A stretch of DNA of 64,000 nucleotides from an uncultured Bacteroidales bacterium (GTDB lineage Bacteria; Bacteroidota; Bacteroidia; Bacteroidales; WCHB1-69). The stretch is from contig OMYJ01000004.1 in the NCBI GenBank assembly GCA_900315245.1, positions 1-64,000 of the forward strand, written 5' to 3'. Shown here one piece after another: positions 39,947-47,230 of this stretch; the stretch's first letter is position 1, and the number at the start of each line of letters is the position of its first letter. Made by a program: the position numbers and the translations under genes. Under the pieces are notes generated by a model that did not search any database, was not told the DNA's origin, and saw only the letters and a list, made by a program, of their open reading frames with translations.

Positions 39947-41146
39947 ATGAACTCGAAATTTTTTTTCTTATTATTTCTGTTCATAACTTTTTTGACATTC
40001 CCGGTGTCCGCCCAAAAAGACGGGAAAACGTTCAAGGTGGTGATTGACGCGGGGCACGGAGGAAAAGACCCCGGCTGCCTCGGCGCATATACCAAGGAGA
40101 AGGATGTAGCCTTGAACATTGCGCTGAAGACGGGCAAGCTTATAAGTGACAACTGCCCGAATGTCAAAGTGATATATACGCGCAACACGGATGTTTTCGT
40201 GGAACTCTATCGCCGCGCCAAAATCGCCAACGACAACCATGCCGACCTCTTCATATCTTTCCACTGCAACGCCAGCGAAAACAAGTCGGCACACGGCATA
40301 GACACTTGGGTGATGGGCCTTCACAAGAGCGATGCAAACCTCGCAGTGGCCCGCGCCGAAAACTCCGCAATGCTGAAGGAGAAGGACTACGAGCAGAATT
40401 ATGGCGGATTCAACCCGAACTCCCCCGAGTCTGCCGTCATGTTCTCCCTTTATTCAGCCGCATACCTCAACAATTCCATTCTTCTGGCCGACAAAGTCCA
40501 GAAAAACCTGATCAACACCACACATCTCCGTGACCGCGGGGTCAATCAGGCTGGCTACTGGGTGCTTTGGGCCGTCTCCATGCCCAGTATCCTCATCGAG
40601 ATGGGCTTTCTCACCAATCCTACGGAAGAGCAATACCTCTCCGATGAAAAACACAAACAAGGGATAGCCGATGCCATCTATCGCGCTTTCGTCTCTTATT
40701 ATTCTCAGGTGACAGGCAATAAAGTCACCATCCCTGACGTTATAGCTTCTGATAATAGTCAAACAGAGTCATCCAATAAATCCGAAGCAAATGATCACAA
40801 CAATAATAATTCTTCTGATAATCAGTCGGATAAGAAAGTGGATGACCAAAAAGCCACAGTAGATAAATCGCCGGCAAAACCCGACGAAATCCGTTTCATG
40901 GTACAGTTTATGGCACTCCCGGAGAAAATTTCACTGAATGACAAACGTTTCAATGGTCTTCCGGCAGTGAACCGTTATAATGAGGGCGGTTTGTGGAAAT
41001 ATACCGCAGGAAGCGAGTCCGATCTGCAGTCGGCGAAGAATATTCTCACAGAGGTGAAAAAGAAATATCCCGACGCTTTTGTCATTGCTTTTAAAGGAGA
41101 AACTAAAATTCCTGTCTCCGAAGCTGTGAAACTTGCCAAACATTAA
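39947..41146 (+). CDS. N-acetylmuramoyl-L-alanine amidase with a C-terminal SPOR-like part
   Basis: 399 aa, signal peptide to V-S-A-Q. Amidase_3 motifs are V-I-D-A-G-H-G-G-K-D-P-G (zinc His), S-F-H-C-N-A-S (second His) and I-E-M-G-F-L-T-N (catalytic Glu). A linker rich in N, S, D and K (about 265-300) leads to a C-terminal SPOR-like domain that may bind septal murein. It cleaves the stem peptide from peptidoglycan during division. Confidence 0.92.
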   Translation: MNSKFFFLLFLFITFLTFPVSAQKDGKTFKVVIDAGHGGKDPGCLGAYTKEKDVALNIALKTGKLISDNCPNVKVIYTRNTDVFVELYRRAKIANDNHADLFISFHCNASENKSAHGIDTWVMGLHKSDANLAVARAENSAMLKEKDYEQNYGGFNPNSPESAVMFSLYSAAYLNNSILLADKVQKNLINTTHLRDRGVNQAGYWVLWAVSMPSILIEMGFLTNPTEEQYLSDEKHKQGIADAIYRAFVSYYSQVTGNKVTIPDVIASDNSQTESSNKSEANDHNNNNSSDNQSDKKVDDQKATVDKSPAKPDEIRFMVQFMALPEKISLNDKRFNGLPAVNRYNEGGLWKYTAGSESDLQSAKNILTEVKKKYPDAFVIAFKGETKIPVSEAVKLAKH

Positions 41147-41194
41147 TGTTGATGGAATGTGAATAAATTATTTCCATCGGAGATGAAAAAATGG

Positions 41195-41202
41195 TATTTT
41201 TG
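41195..41202 (+). promoter_or_regulatory. -7 element of the mlaD-like gene
   Basis: TATTTTTG, 23 bases upstream of the start. Confidence 0.6.
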
Positions 41203-41225
41203 CAGTTTGTAGAGATTATCATCCG

Positions 41226-42209
41226 ATGGACAAAAACAAGCAGAAATCCTATTCCGACAAAGAGGTTAAAAGCATCAAGGTCGCGCTTTTTTTCATTGCG
41301 GCTGTGCTGATCTTTTACTTCGGTTCTGTATTTTTGAAGGGAATCAATGTTTTCGGCAAGAAGAATTACTATTATGCCGTGTTTGAAGATGTCGGCGCCT
41401 TGCATGAAAGCACGAATGTGGCGTTGAATGGATACGAAATCGGCAAAGTTACCGGTATCAAGTTGTTGAGTTCCAATCCCGTGCGTATCTGCGCGGAGAT
41501 TCTGGTTACGGAAGATTTGGACATTCCGGAAGATTCAAAGCTGGAAGTGGCACAAAAGGATGTCCTTGGCGGCATGATTGTGAACCTTCATTTGGGACAA
41601 TCCTCTAAAATGGCCCATCGTGGCGACACGCTCGGCTGTTACCTCGCCGGCGGTATGTTGGACGGGGTGGGCGATCTGGTGGCGCAACTCCAAAGTGTGG
41701 TCGCCTCGGTCGATACCATCGGGCAAAACCTCAAACTTGCCTTCCGTACCGAAGACTCCCTCAATGGTGGTACGATGATTAAGAACACGCTGGAGAACCT
41801 GGAACACACCACCGCAGACCTTTCCAAACTGTTGGCTCACAATGGCGGCAAGGTGACCAATGTGGTTGCGCAGCTCCAGACCCTCACGAAAACACTCAGC
41901 GATGCCAGCCCCAAGATCGACGCAATTGTGGCCAATGTGGACAATATCAGCGATTCGTTGGCGAAGTCCAATATCCGCACGCTCGTGAACAACGCCCAAA
42001 ATACGCTCGACAATGCCAACCAGATTCTCGCCACCGTGAAAAACGGCCAAGGCACTGTCGGCCAGCTGGTGAACAATGATTCGCTCTATAGCAACATTAA
42101 CAAGACAATTGAAAGTTTGGATTTGCTGATCAAAGATCTCAAGGCAAATCCCTCAAAATACATTAACGTCACCGTTTTCGGTAAGAGAGAAAAGAAAAAC
42201 AAAGAGTAA
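41226..42209 (+). CDS. MlaD-type (MCE domain) lipid-transport protein
   Basis: 327 aa: basic cytoplasmic N-terminus, one transmembrane helix (about 19-38), an MCE domain (Y-A-V-F-E-D-V-G-A-L through V-L-G-G-M-I-V-N-L), then long helices with Leu/Asn repeats (about 145-305). It is the substrate-binding part of a phospholipid transporter; the ATPase and permease are not in the window. The order lptD, amidase, mlaD-like is common in Bacteroidota. Confidence 0.9.
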   Translation: MDKNKQKSYSDKEVKSIKVALFFIAAVLIFYFGSVFLKGINVFGKKNYYYAVFEDVGALHESTNVALNGYEIGKVTGIKLLSSNPVRICAEILVTEDLDIPEDSKLEVAQKDVLGGMIVNLHLGQSSKMAHRGDTLGCYLAGGMLDGVGDLVAQLQSVVASVDTIGQNLKLAFRTEDSLNGGTMIKNTLENLEHTTADLSKLLAHNGGKVTNVVAQLQTLTKTLSDASPKIDAIVANVDNISDSLAKSNIRTLVNNAQNTLDNANQILATVKNGQGTVGQLVNNDSLYSNINKTIESLDLLIKDLKANPSKYINVTVFGKREKKNKE

Positions 42210-42211
42210 AT

Positions 42212-42799
42212 ATGGAAGTTACAGGAAAATTAATTCAGAAATTGCCCGTCCAGTCGGGTGTCAGCAGTTCAGGAAACAATTGGTCGAAGGCCGAGTTTGT
42301 CATTGAGACCGTAGAACAATATCCCAAGAAGATATGTGCCAATTTGTGGGGTGACCGTGCCCGTGCGTTGGACCAATTCCAGGAGGGCAGCCTTATCACG
42401 GTTTCCTTTGATTTGGAGTCCCGTGAGTTCAACGGCCGTTGGTACACGGATGTGAAGGCCTGGAAGGTGGAAGCCGCCACTCCCGCCGCTGTCACCGGTG
42501 CGCCCGCGCAGGGATATATGCCGCAGCAGCCGCAATATGCACCGCAGGGTTATGCCCAGCCGCAACAGCAGATGTATCCGCCTCAAGGTTATCCTCAACA
42601 ACCCCAGGGCTATGTGCAACCTCAACAGGCCGCCTATCCGCCTCAACCCCAAGGGTATGCTCCGGCTCCCCAACAGGGCTATCAGGCACCTCAGCAGCCT
42701 TCCTCTTTCGCCCAACCTCAGCCCGATATGAACACACTGCCCAATATTCCTCAGGAAACGTTCACCGACGAGGGCGGTGCAGATGACCTGCCGTTCTGA
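42212..42799 (+). CDS. DUF3127 protein with a Pro/Gln linker and an SSB-like acidic tail
   Basis: 195 aa. The first about 90 residues (M-E-V-T-G-K-L-I-Q-K-L-P; Y-P-K-K-I-C-A-N-L-W-G-D-R) match DUF3127, an OB-fold-like Bacteroidota family. Residues about 98-170 are a Q-P-Q-G-Y-type low-complexity linker, and the end is D-D-L-P-F, the same form as the D-D-D-I-P-F tip by which SSB recruits repair proteins. It starts two bases after mlaD. The TGA stop is the first base triplet of a GACGATGA array. Confidence 0.85.
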   Translation: MEVTGKLIQKLPVQSGVSSSGNNWSKAEFVIETVEQYPKKICANLWGDRARALDQFQEGSLITVSFDLESREFNGRWYTDVKAWKVEAATPAAVTGAPAQGYMPQQPQYAPQGYAQPQQQMYPPQGYPQQPQGYVQPQQAAYPPQPQGYAPAPQQGYQAPQQPSSFAQPQPDMNTLPNIPQETFTDEGGADDLPF

Positions 42800-42829
42800 C
42801 GATGAGACGATGAAACGATGAGGCAATGA
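42797..42829. repeat. 8-base tandem array (GACGATGA)
   Basis: Four copies starting at the stop of the DUF3127 gene and reaching the start of the next. Confidence 0.8.
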
Positions 42830-43611
42830 ATTCGGGTATATGTCATTTGACGGTGATACCGATGCGGGCGGAGCCGTCGCACTGTTCCGAGATGGTGAGT
42901 CAGTTGCTCTATGGCGAGACTTACCGCGTGCTGGAAACTTTGGAAGAATGGGTGCAGATAGAAACCCATCATGACAATTATTCTGGTTGGATTCAACGGA
43001 AACAGTGTCTCAAGGTTTCTGATGATGTTTTTGACCGTTATCTGAAGGCAGACAAATTGCGTTTGAGTCTGCCTTTCGTATCAACGGGAATGAAACTGCC
43101 TAATTTGTGGACTATGGGTGCACTGATTGTTGTCGATTCGGAAAAAAGTCCCTTCCGGATCTGCTCTCCAACTCCGAATGCGGAGAATTGGTGGCCTGCA
43201 GACGGTGTGCCTGACATCTCCCATGTCCAACGTATGGAACTGCTCCGAAAGACCGCTTTTTCGCTGCTCGGAGCCCCCTATCTCTGGGGTGGCCGCACTC
43301 CGCTCGGCATCGACTGTTCCGGCTTCGTTCAGCTGTTGTATTCCCTTGTCGGCATCCAACTTCCCCGCGACGCCTCCCAACAGGTGCTGTGCGGTGAACC
43401 GCTCGACTTCGTCCATGAAGCCCGTCTCGGCGACCTTGCCTTTTTCCACAACGAAGAAGGGAACATTGTCCATGTCGGCATGATGCTCGGCGACGGCACC
43501 ATTATCCATTCAAGTGGCCGCGTCCGCATCGACCGTGTTGACGAAACAGGTATCTTTAACGAGGAAGTGCAGCGATATACGCACCAGTTACGGGTGATCG
43601 TGCGAGTGTGA
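42826..43611 (+). CDS. NlpC/P60 peptidase with N-terminal SH3-like domains
   Basis: 261 aa. Two SH3-like regions (about 1-65 and 75-130) precede the catalytic domain, with Cys in G-I-D-C-S-G-F-V-Q and His in I-V-H-V-G-M-M-L-G. It resembles the murein-peptide recycling enzymes that cut gamma-D-Glu-dipeptide bonds. No signal peptide is evident, so it probably acts in the cytoplasm or is exported by another route. Confidence 0.9.
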   Translation: MNSGICHLTVIPMRAEPSHCSEMVSQLLYGETYRVLETLEEWVQIETHHDNYSGWIQRKQCLKVSDDVFDRYLKADKLRLSLPFVSTGMKLPNLWTMGALIVVDSEKSPFRICSPTPNAENWWPADGVPDISHVQRMELLRKTAFSLLGAPYLWGGRTPLGIDCSGFVQLLYSLVGIQLPRDASQQVLCGEPLDFVHEARLGDLAFFHNEEGNIVHVGMMLGDGTIIHSSGRVRIDRVDETGIFNEEVQRYTHQLRVIVRV

Positions 43612-43656
43612 GGCGATGATAAGATGATAAGATGATAAGATGACAAGATGAATGGA
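43610..43656. repeat. 8-base tandem array (GATGATAA)
   Basis: Five copies from the stop codon of the NlpC/P60 gene. Confidence 0.8.
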
Positions 43657-43671
43657 CGATTAATGAATGAT

Positions 43672-43750
43672 TGTAGGGGCGTATCGCATACGCCCCGTTA
43701 ATCGGTGTCGCATACGCCCCGTTAATCGGTATCGCGTACGCCCGTTAATC
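43672..43750. repeat. Three copies of a GGGCGTATCGCATACGCCC palindromic repeat
   Basis: First unit has GTAGGGGCGTAT, then CGC and ATACGCCCC; two more units are spaced by GTTAATCGG. Same general design as the GTAGGGGCG repeats at 74 and 5028. Confidence 0.8.
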
Positions 43751-43751
43751 A

Positions 43752-44789
43752 ATGAATATTTTCATGAAAAAGAAGAAGATTCTCATAATTATTATATTGT
43801 GCGCCATTTTGTTGGCGGGAATGGCAGGGGGCGTTTTTTTCAAGACGTTCTTTGCTGAGAATGTGCAAAATCGGGAGACTGTCGTGGTGGTGCCGCCCGG
43901 TGCTACCTTTGAGCAGGTGATGGACACTTTGCGAAAGCACGAGGTGCTGAAGTCCGAGGCGAGTTTCAAGAAGACAGCGGAGGCACTGAAATACAAGACG
44001 ATAAGGATTGGCAAATACGATATTTCCACCTGTAGAACGAACCTGGATTTGGTACGGTTGTTGCGTCGGGGACAGCACTATCCCGTGAAGTTCACCTTCA
44101 ACAACGTGCGCACGGTAGATCAGCTCGTCGAGAGGGTGGGGCATAAGTTCTTTTTCGAGCCGGAGGAACTTTCCGCGCTGCTTCAAGACAGAAACTATAT
44201 GCAGAAATACGGGTTGTCGGATACTACAGCCGTATGCCTTTTTATCCCAAATACTTACGACATCTATTACGACATCACGGCGGAGGATTTTCTCAATCGG
44301 ATGAACGATTATTATGGACAGTTTTGGGACGAAAAGCGCAAGCAGGATGCCGATGCCATCGGGTTGACACCGGTGCAGGTGGCCACGCTCGCCTCTATTG
44401 TGGAAGAGGAGAACATGCGTCCGTCAGAGAAAGCGATTATCGCTGGACTCTACATCAACCGGCTGAACAAAGGGATGTTGCTACAGTCGGACCCGACCGT
44501 GAAGTTCGCCATCGGGGATTTCGCCCGCAAGCGCATCCTGAACGCGGATTTGCAGATCGATTCACCGTATAACACCTACAAATACAAAGGGCTTCCTCCT
44601 GGTCCGATCCGCATTCCCGAGGCCTCCACGATGGATTCCGTGTTGCATTACCGTCATCATAACTACCTCTACATGTGCGCCAAGGAGGATTTCTCTGGTT
44701 ATCACAACTTTACCGCCAGCGCTGCTGAACACGCCCGCAACGCAGCCCGTTATCGCGCCGCCCTCAACGCCAGGAACATCAAACGCTAA
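43752..44789 (+). CDS. mltG: Endolytic murein transglycosylase MltG (YceG-like)
   Basis: 345 aa; start may be 43752 or M-K-K-K-K-I at 43764. One N-terminal transmembrane helix, a LysM-like segment, then the YceG catalytic part with T-L-A-S-I-V-E-E-E-N (catalytic Glu), L-Q-S-D-P-T-V-K-F-A and Y-N-T-Y-K-Y-K-G-L-P-P-G-P-I. It cuts nascent glycan strands at the inner membrane. Confidence 0.93.
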   Translation: MNIFMKKKKILIIIILCAILLAGMAGGVFFKTFFAENVQNRETVVVVPPGATFEQVMDTLRKHEVLKSEASFKKTAEALKYKTIRIGKYDISTCRTNLDLVRLLRRGQHYPVKFTFNNVRTVDQLVERVGHKFFFEPEELSALLQDRNYMQKYGLSDTTAVCLFIPNTYDIYYDITAEDFLNRMNDYYGQFWDEKRKQDADAIGLTPVQVATLASIVEEENMRPSEKAIIAGLYINRLNKGMLLQSDPTVKFAIGDFARKRILNADLQIDSPYNTYKYKGLPPGPIRIPEASTMDSVLHYRHHNYLYMCAKEDFSGYHNFTASAAEHARNAARYRAALNARNIKR

Positions 44790-44816
44790 TTCATCTTCTT
44801 TCATCGCCCATAGGCA

Positions 44817-44848
44817 ACAAAAAAGGCCGCACTTTTACGTGTGGCCTC
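44817..44848 (-). terminator. Terminator of the tRNA-Val gene
   Basis: Nine-base stem AGGCCGCAC/GTGTGGCCT with one G-T pair; a T run follows on the minus strand. Confidence 0.75.
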
Positions 44849-44856
44849 TTCTAACT

Positions 44857-44934
44857 TGGTGATCTGTACTGGATTTGAACCAGTGACCTCTTGCCTGTCA
44901 AGCAAGCGCTCTAAACCAACTGAGCTAACAGATC
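44857..44934 (-). tRNA. trnV: tRNA-Val (anticodon GAC)
   Basis: Acceptor arms GATCTGT and ACAGATC, D-arm G-C-T-C/G-A-G-C, anticodon stem CTTGC/GCAAG with loop TTGACAG (anticodon GAC, codon GUC), T-arm ACTGG/CCAGT with TTCAAAT, discriminator A and encoded CCA. 75 bases without CCA. Confidence 0.93.
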
Positions 44935-44953
44935 GTCTGTCTGAAATCGGCGG

Positions 44954-44961
44954 CAAAAATA
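44954..44961 (-). promoter_or_regulatory. -7 element of the tRNA gene
   Basis: TATTTTTG on the minus strand, 19 bases from the tRNA 5' end. The rest of 44935..45246 holds only promoters and the AT-rich block shared by the DUF5618-like genes. Confidence 0.6.
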
Positions 44962-45189
44962 CACTTTTTTCGGACACCACCAACAGTTTCCGAAATTTTT
45001 TTTCTGGATAACTTGGAATGCGAAGTGATTTGCTCTTTGTTGAACGAAAACGACGCTGTTTTTTGCAAAGTCAACATATAAAATTAACAAATAATTATAA
45101 ATTGATTTCTTCGTTTTCTGTGTAACTATCTTGTTTTCAGTAATAAAAAATATTTTCCAAAAACTCTTGACAAACGCTTCTTTTTGTTG

Positions 45190-45197
45190 TATTTTTG
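45190..45197 (+). promoter_or_regulatory. Promoter of DUF5618-like copy 3
   Basis: TATTTTTG, 49 bases upstream of the start; blocks AAAATTAACA (45081-45090) and AAAAAATATTTT (45146-45157) are shared with copies 1 and 2. Confidence 0.6.
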
Positions 45198-45246
45198 CGA
45201 ACGGAATATATACTATAAAATACCACTAACCTAAAAATCAAAAATA

Positions 45247-45654
45247 ATGGAATATCAAAATCCAATTGACGAGGCCAGAAGATATGTGGCCAACGCTGAA
45301 GAAGTCATTAACAAAGGAAAGTATGACCCTGAGACAAAATTGTATAAGGACAAAAAATATGTCCGTATGGCGGGTGACACGCTGTGGAAGGGGTGTCTGA
45401 TTGCATTAGATGCTTTGTTGCAGGTGCGCAAGGGAAAAGGCCGTCCATCGGTCAAGAAATATCAGGAAGCCGCTGCCAAGCGTGATGGGAAATTGTTGCA
45501 GTATCTGAACACGGGATATGATCTTATGCATCTTACAATGGGATATGACGGTTGTAAAGAAAAAAAAGTCTGTGATGCGGGGTTCGAGAGGGCTCGGGCA
45601 ATCATAAATTATTGTGCCAAACTGATGCCGAACCAATTGTACGTGGTCGGGTAG
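45247..45654 (+). CDS. DUF5618-like protein, copy 3 of 3
   Basis: 135 aa, intermediate between the other copies: M-E-Y-Q-N-P-I-D-E-A-R-R-Y-V and D-T-L-W-K-G-C-L-I-A-L-D-A like copy 2; C-D-A-G-F-E-R-A-R-A-I-I and A-K-L-M-P like copy 1. Single gene with terminator. Confidence 0.8.
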   Translation: MEYQNPIDEARRYVANAEEVINKGKYDPETKLYKDKKYVRMAGDTLWKGCLIALDALLQVRKGKGRPSVKKYQEAAAKRDGKLLQYLNTGYDLMHLTMGYDGCKEKKVCDAGFERARAIINYCAKLMPNQLYVVG

Positions 45655-45689
45655 GTCCTCATGTCAATCGATTGTCCTGAATAGGACGA

Positions 45690-45724
45690 AAAAAACACCT
45701 CAGAATCAGTTCCGAGGTGTTTTT
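45690..45724. terminator. Bidirectional terminator
   Basis: AAAACACCTC and GAGGTGTTTTT around a 12-base loop, between DUF5618-like copy 3 and kce. Confidence 0.8.
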
Positions 45725-45731
45725 CATCATA

Positions 45732-45782
45732 AATCTAACGTCTAACGTCAAACGTCTTACGTCTCACGTCCTACGTCTTATC
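45732..45782. repeat. 7-base tandem array (CTAACGT) at the kce stop
   Basis: Six to seven copies; the kce stop TAA (45778-45780, minus strand) is in the last one. Confidence 0.85.
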
Positions 45783-46608
45783 TCTTCTTCAGTCCGAGAA
45801 TCTCGCGGGCTTCGTCGGAGGTGGCGACGGGACGGCCGAGCAGTTTGGCCATGCGGACAACCTTATCGACGAGTTCGCCGTTGCTCTTGGCGAGCACGCC
45901 GCGTTCGAGGTAGAGGTTGTCTTCGAAGCCCACGCGCACGTTACCGCCCATGACGATGGTGGGGGCGGCGAGGGTGAAGGCGTGGCGGCCGATGCCGGTG
46001 CTGGTCCAGGTGCTGCCGGCGGGGATGTTCTTCACGAGCCAGCAGAGGTTGTCAACCGTGGCGGGCGTACAGCCGGGGACGCCGAGCACGAAGTTGAACT
46101 GCATTGGGGCGCCGGGAACCTCGCCTTTGCGGGCCATGGTGAGGATGGTGTCGAGGTGACCCATCTCGAAGCACTCGTATTCGGGCTTGATGCCGCGCTC
46201 GATCATGCGTTTGCCGAAAGCGCGCATGGTCGGCATCGTGTTGTCGAAGATTTCGTCACCGAAGTTGCAGGTACCGCAGTCGAGGGTGGCCATCTCCGGA
46301 ATCGGGGTGGTGTCGGTTGATTGCAGACGCTCGTCGGGGGTCATGCCCACAGCACCGCCGGTGGAAGGGATCAGGATGACGTTCGGGCAAGCCTTGTAGA
46401 TGGCGTCTTCGCATTCCTGGAAGCGGGCGCGGCTCTGCGTTGGCGTGCCGTCGTCCTCGCGCACATGCAAGTGCACGATGGCGGCGCCGGCATCCACGGC
46501 GCTCTTGGCCTCGCGCACAATCTCCTCAACGGTGTAGGGCACGGCCGGATTCTGTTCTTTCGTTACTTCTGCACCGCAAATTGCGGCGGTAATAATGAGT
46601 TTATCCAT
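45778..46608 (-). CDS. kce: 3-keto-5-aminohexanoate cleavage enzyme
   Basis: 276 aa, BKACE-type TIM barrel: A-A-I-V-H-L-H-V-R-E-D-D-G-T-P-T (zinc His pair), P-S-T-G-G-A-V-G-M-T and G-G-N-V-R-V-G-F-E-D. With acetyl-CoA it converts 3-keto-5-aminohexanoate to acetoacetate and 3-aminobutyryl-CoA in lysine fermentation. The next step is catalysed by kal, just upstream on the same strand. kamA, kamDE and kdd are not in the window. Confidence 0.9.
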   Translation of the reverse strand: MDKLIITAAICGAEVTKEQNPAVPYTVEEIVREAKSAVDAGAAIVHLHVREDDGTPTQSRARFQECEDAIYKACPNVILIPSTGGAVGMTPDERLQSTDTTPIPEMATLDCGTCNFGDEIFDNTMPTMRAFGKRMIERGIKPEYECFEMGHLDTILTMARKGEVPGAPMQFNFVLGVPGCTPATVDNLCWLVKNIPAGSTWTSTGIGRHAFTLAAPTIVMGGNVRVGFEDNLYLERGVLAKSNGELVDKVVRMAKLLGRPVATSDEAREILGLKKR

Positions 46609-46645
46609 TTTTATTCGTTGAATTTGTTATTATTTGACTCTTTAG

Positions 46646-46740
46646 TTTTGGCTATTGGCTTTTGGCTTTTAGCTATTAGCTTTTGGCCAACAGCCAACAG
46701 CCAATAGCCAATAGCCAATAGCCAATAGCTAATAGCTAGT
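46646..46740. repeat. 7-base tandem array in both orientations (TTGGCTA/TAGCCAA)
   Basis: Five to six units of TTGGCTW then eight of the complement, giving a long hairpin between kal and kce. The kal stop (46736-46738) is in the last unit. Confidence 0.85.
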
Positions 46741-47134
46741 TGTTCTTTCTCTGGCATTGTTTCGGAACGACGCAGGTGCCGGAGGCGCGGCAGACCACGA
46801 TGGGCTCTTCCAGCACGTCGGCGGCGGAAGCGCTAATATCGGGACGAGGACGCACGACCTTGCGGGCCTCGAAGACCATCTTGCGGGAGGTGTTGCCCAC
46901 CTTGGTAATCTCACCGACAGCCTCGATGTAGTCGCCGGCATACACAGGGGCGAGAAATTCCACATTGTCGTAAGCGCAGAAGAGGCCTTCGTCGCCATCT
47001 TGCATAATCAACAACTCCGTGGCCACATCACCGAACAAGGCGAGCATGTGTGCACCGTCAACTAAGTTTCCGCCGTAATGGGCATCTTGAGAACTCATTC
47101 TCAAACGAATCATAGAGGTTTTCTTTTCTTCCAT
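46736..47134 (-). CDS. kal: 3-aminobutyryl-CoA ammonia lyase
   Basis: 132 aa, hotdog fold, from [12 protein letters not shown] (the frame upstream contains the promoter). [15 protein letters not shown] and [14 protein letters not shown] match the kal family, which removes ammonia from 3-aminobutyryl-CoA to give crotonyl-CoA. Paired with kce. Confidence 0.9.
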   Translation of the reverse strand: MEEKKTSMIRLRMSSQDAHYGGNLVDGAHMLALFGDVATELLIMQDGDEGLFCAYDNVEFLAPVYAGDYIEAVGEITKVGNTSRKMVFEARKVVRPRPDISASAADVLEEPIVVCRASGTCVVPKQCQRKNN

Positions 47135-47188
47135 AATGTATTGTCTTTCAATTTGTTTGTAAATTATTGACCGTTTATTACGATTCGG

Positions 47189-47196
47189 CAAATATA
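47189..47196 (-). promoter_or_regulatory. -7 element of the kal-kce unit
   Basis: TATATTTG on the minus strand, 54 bases upstream of kal. Confidence 0.6.
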
Positions 47197-47230
47197 CGCA
47201 TTTTTCGTTGAAGATGTATCAACGGATTTA

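Noticed and set aside
44801..44983. Small minus-strand frame over the tRNA gene
   Set aside because: It is explained by tRNA-Val and its terminator.
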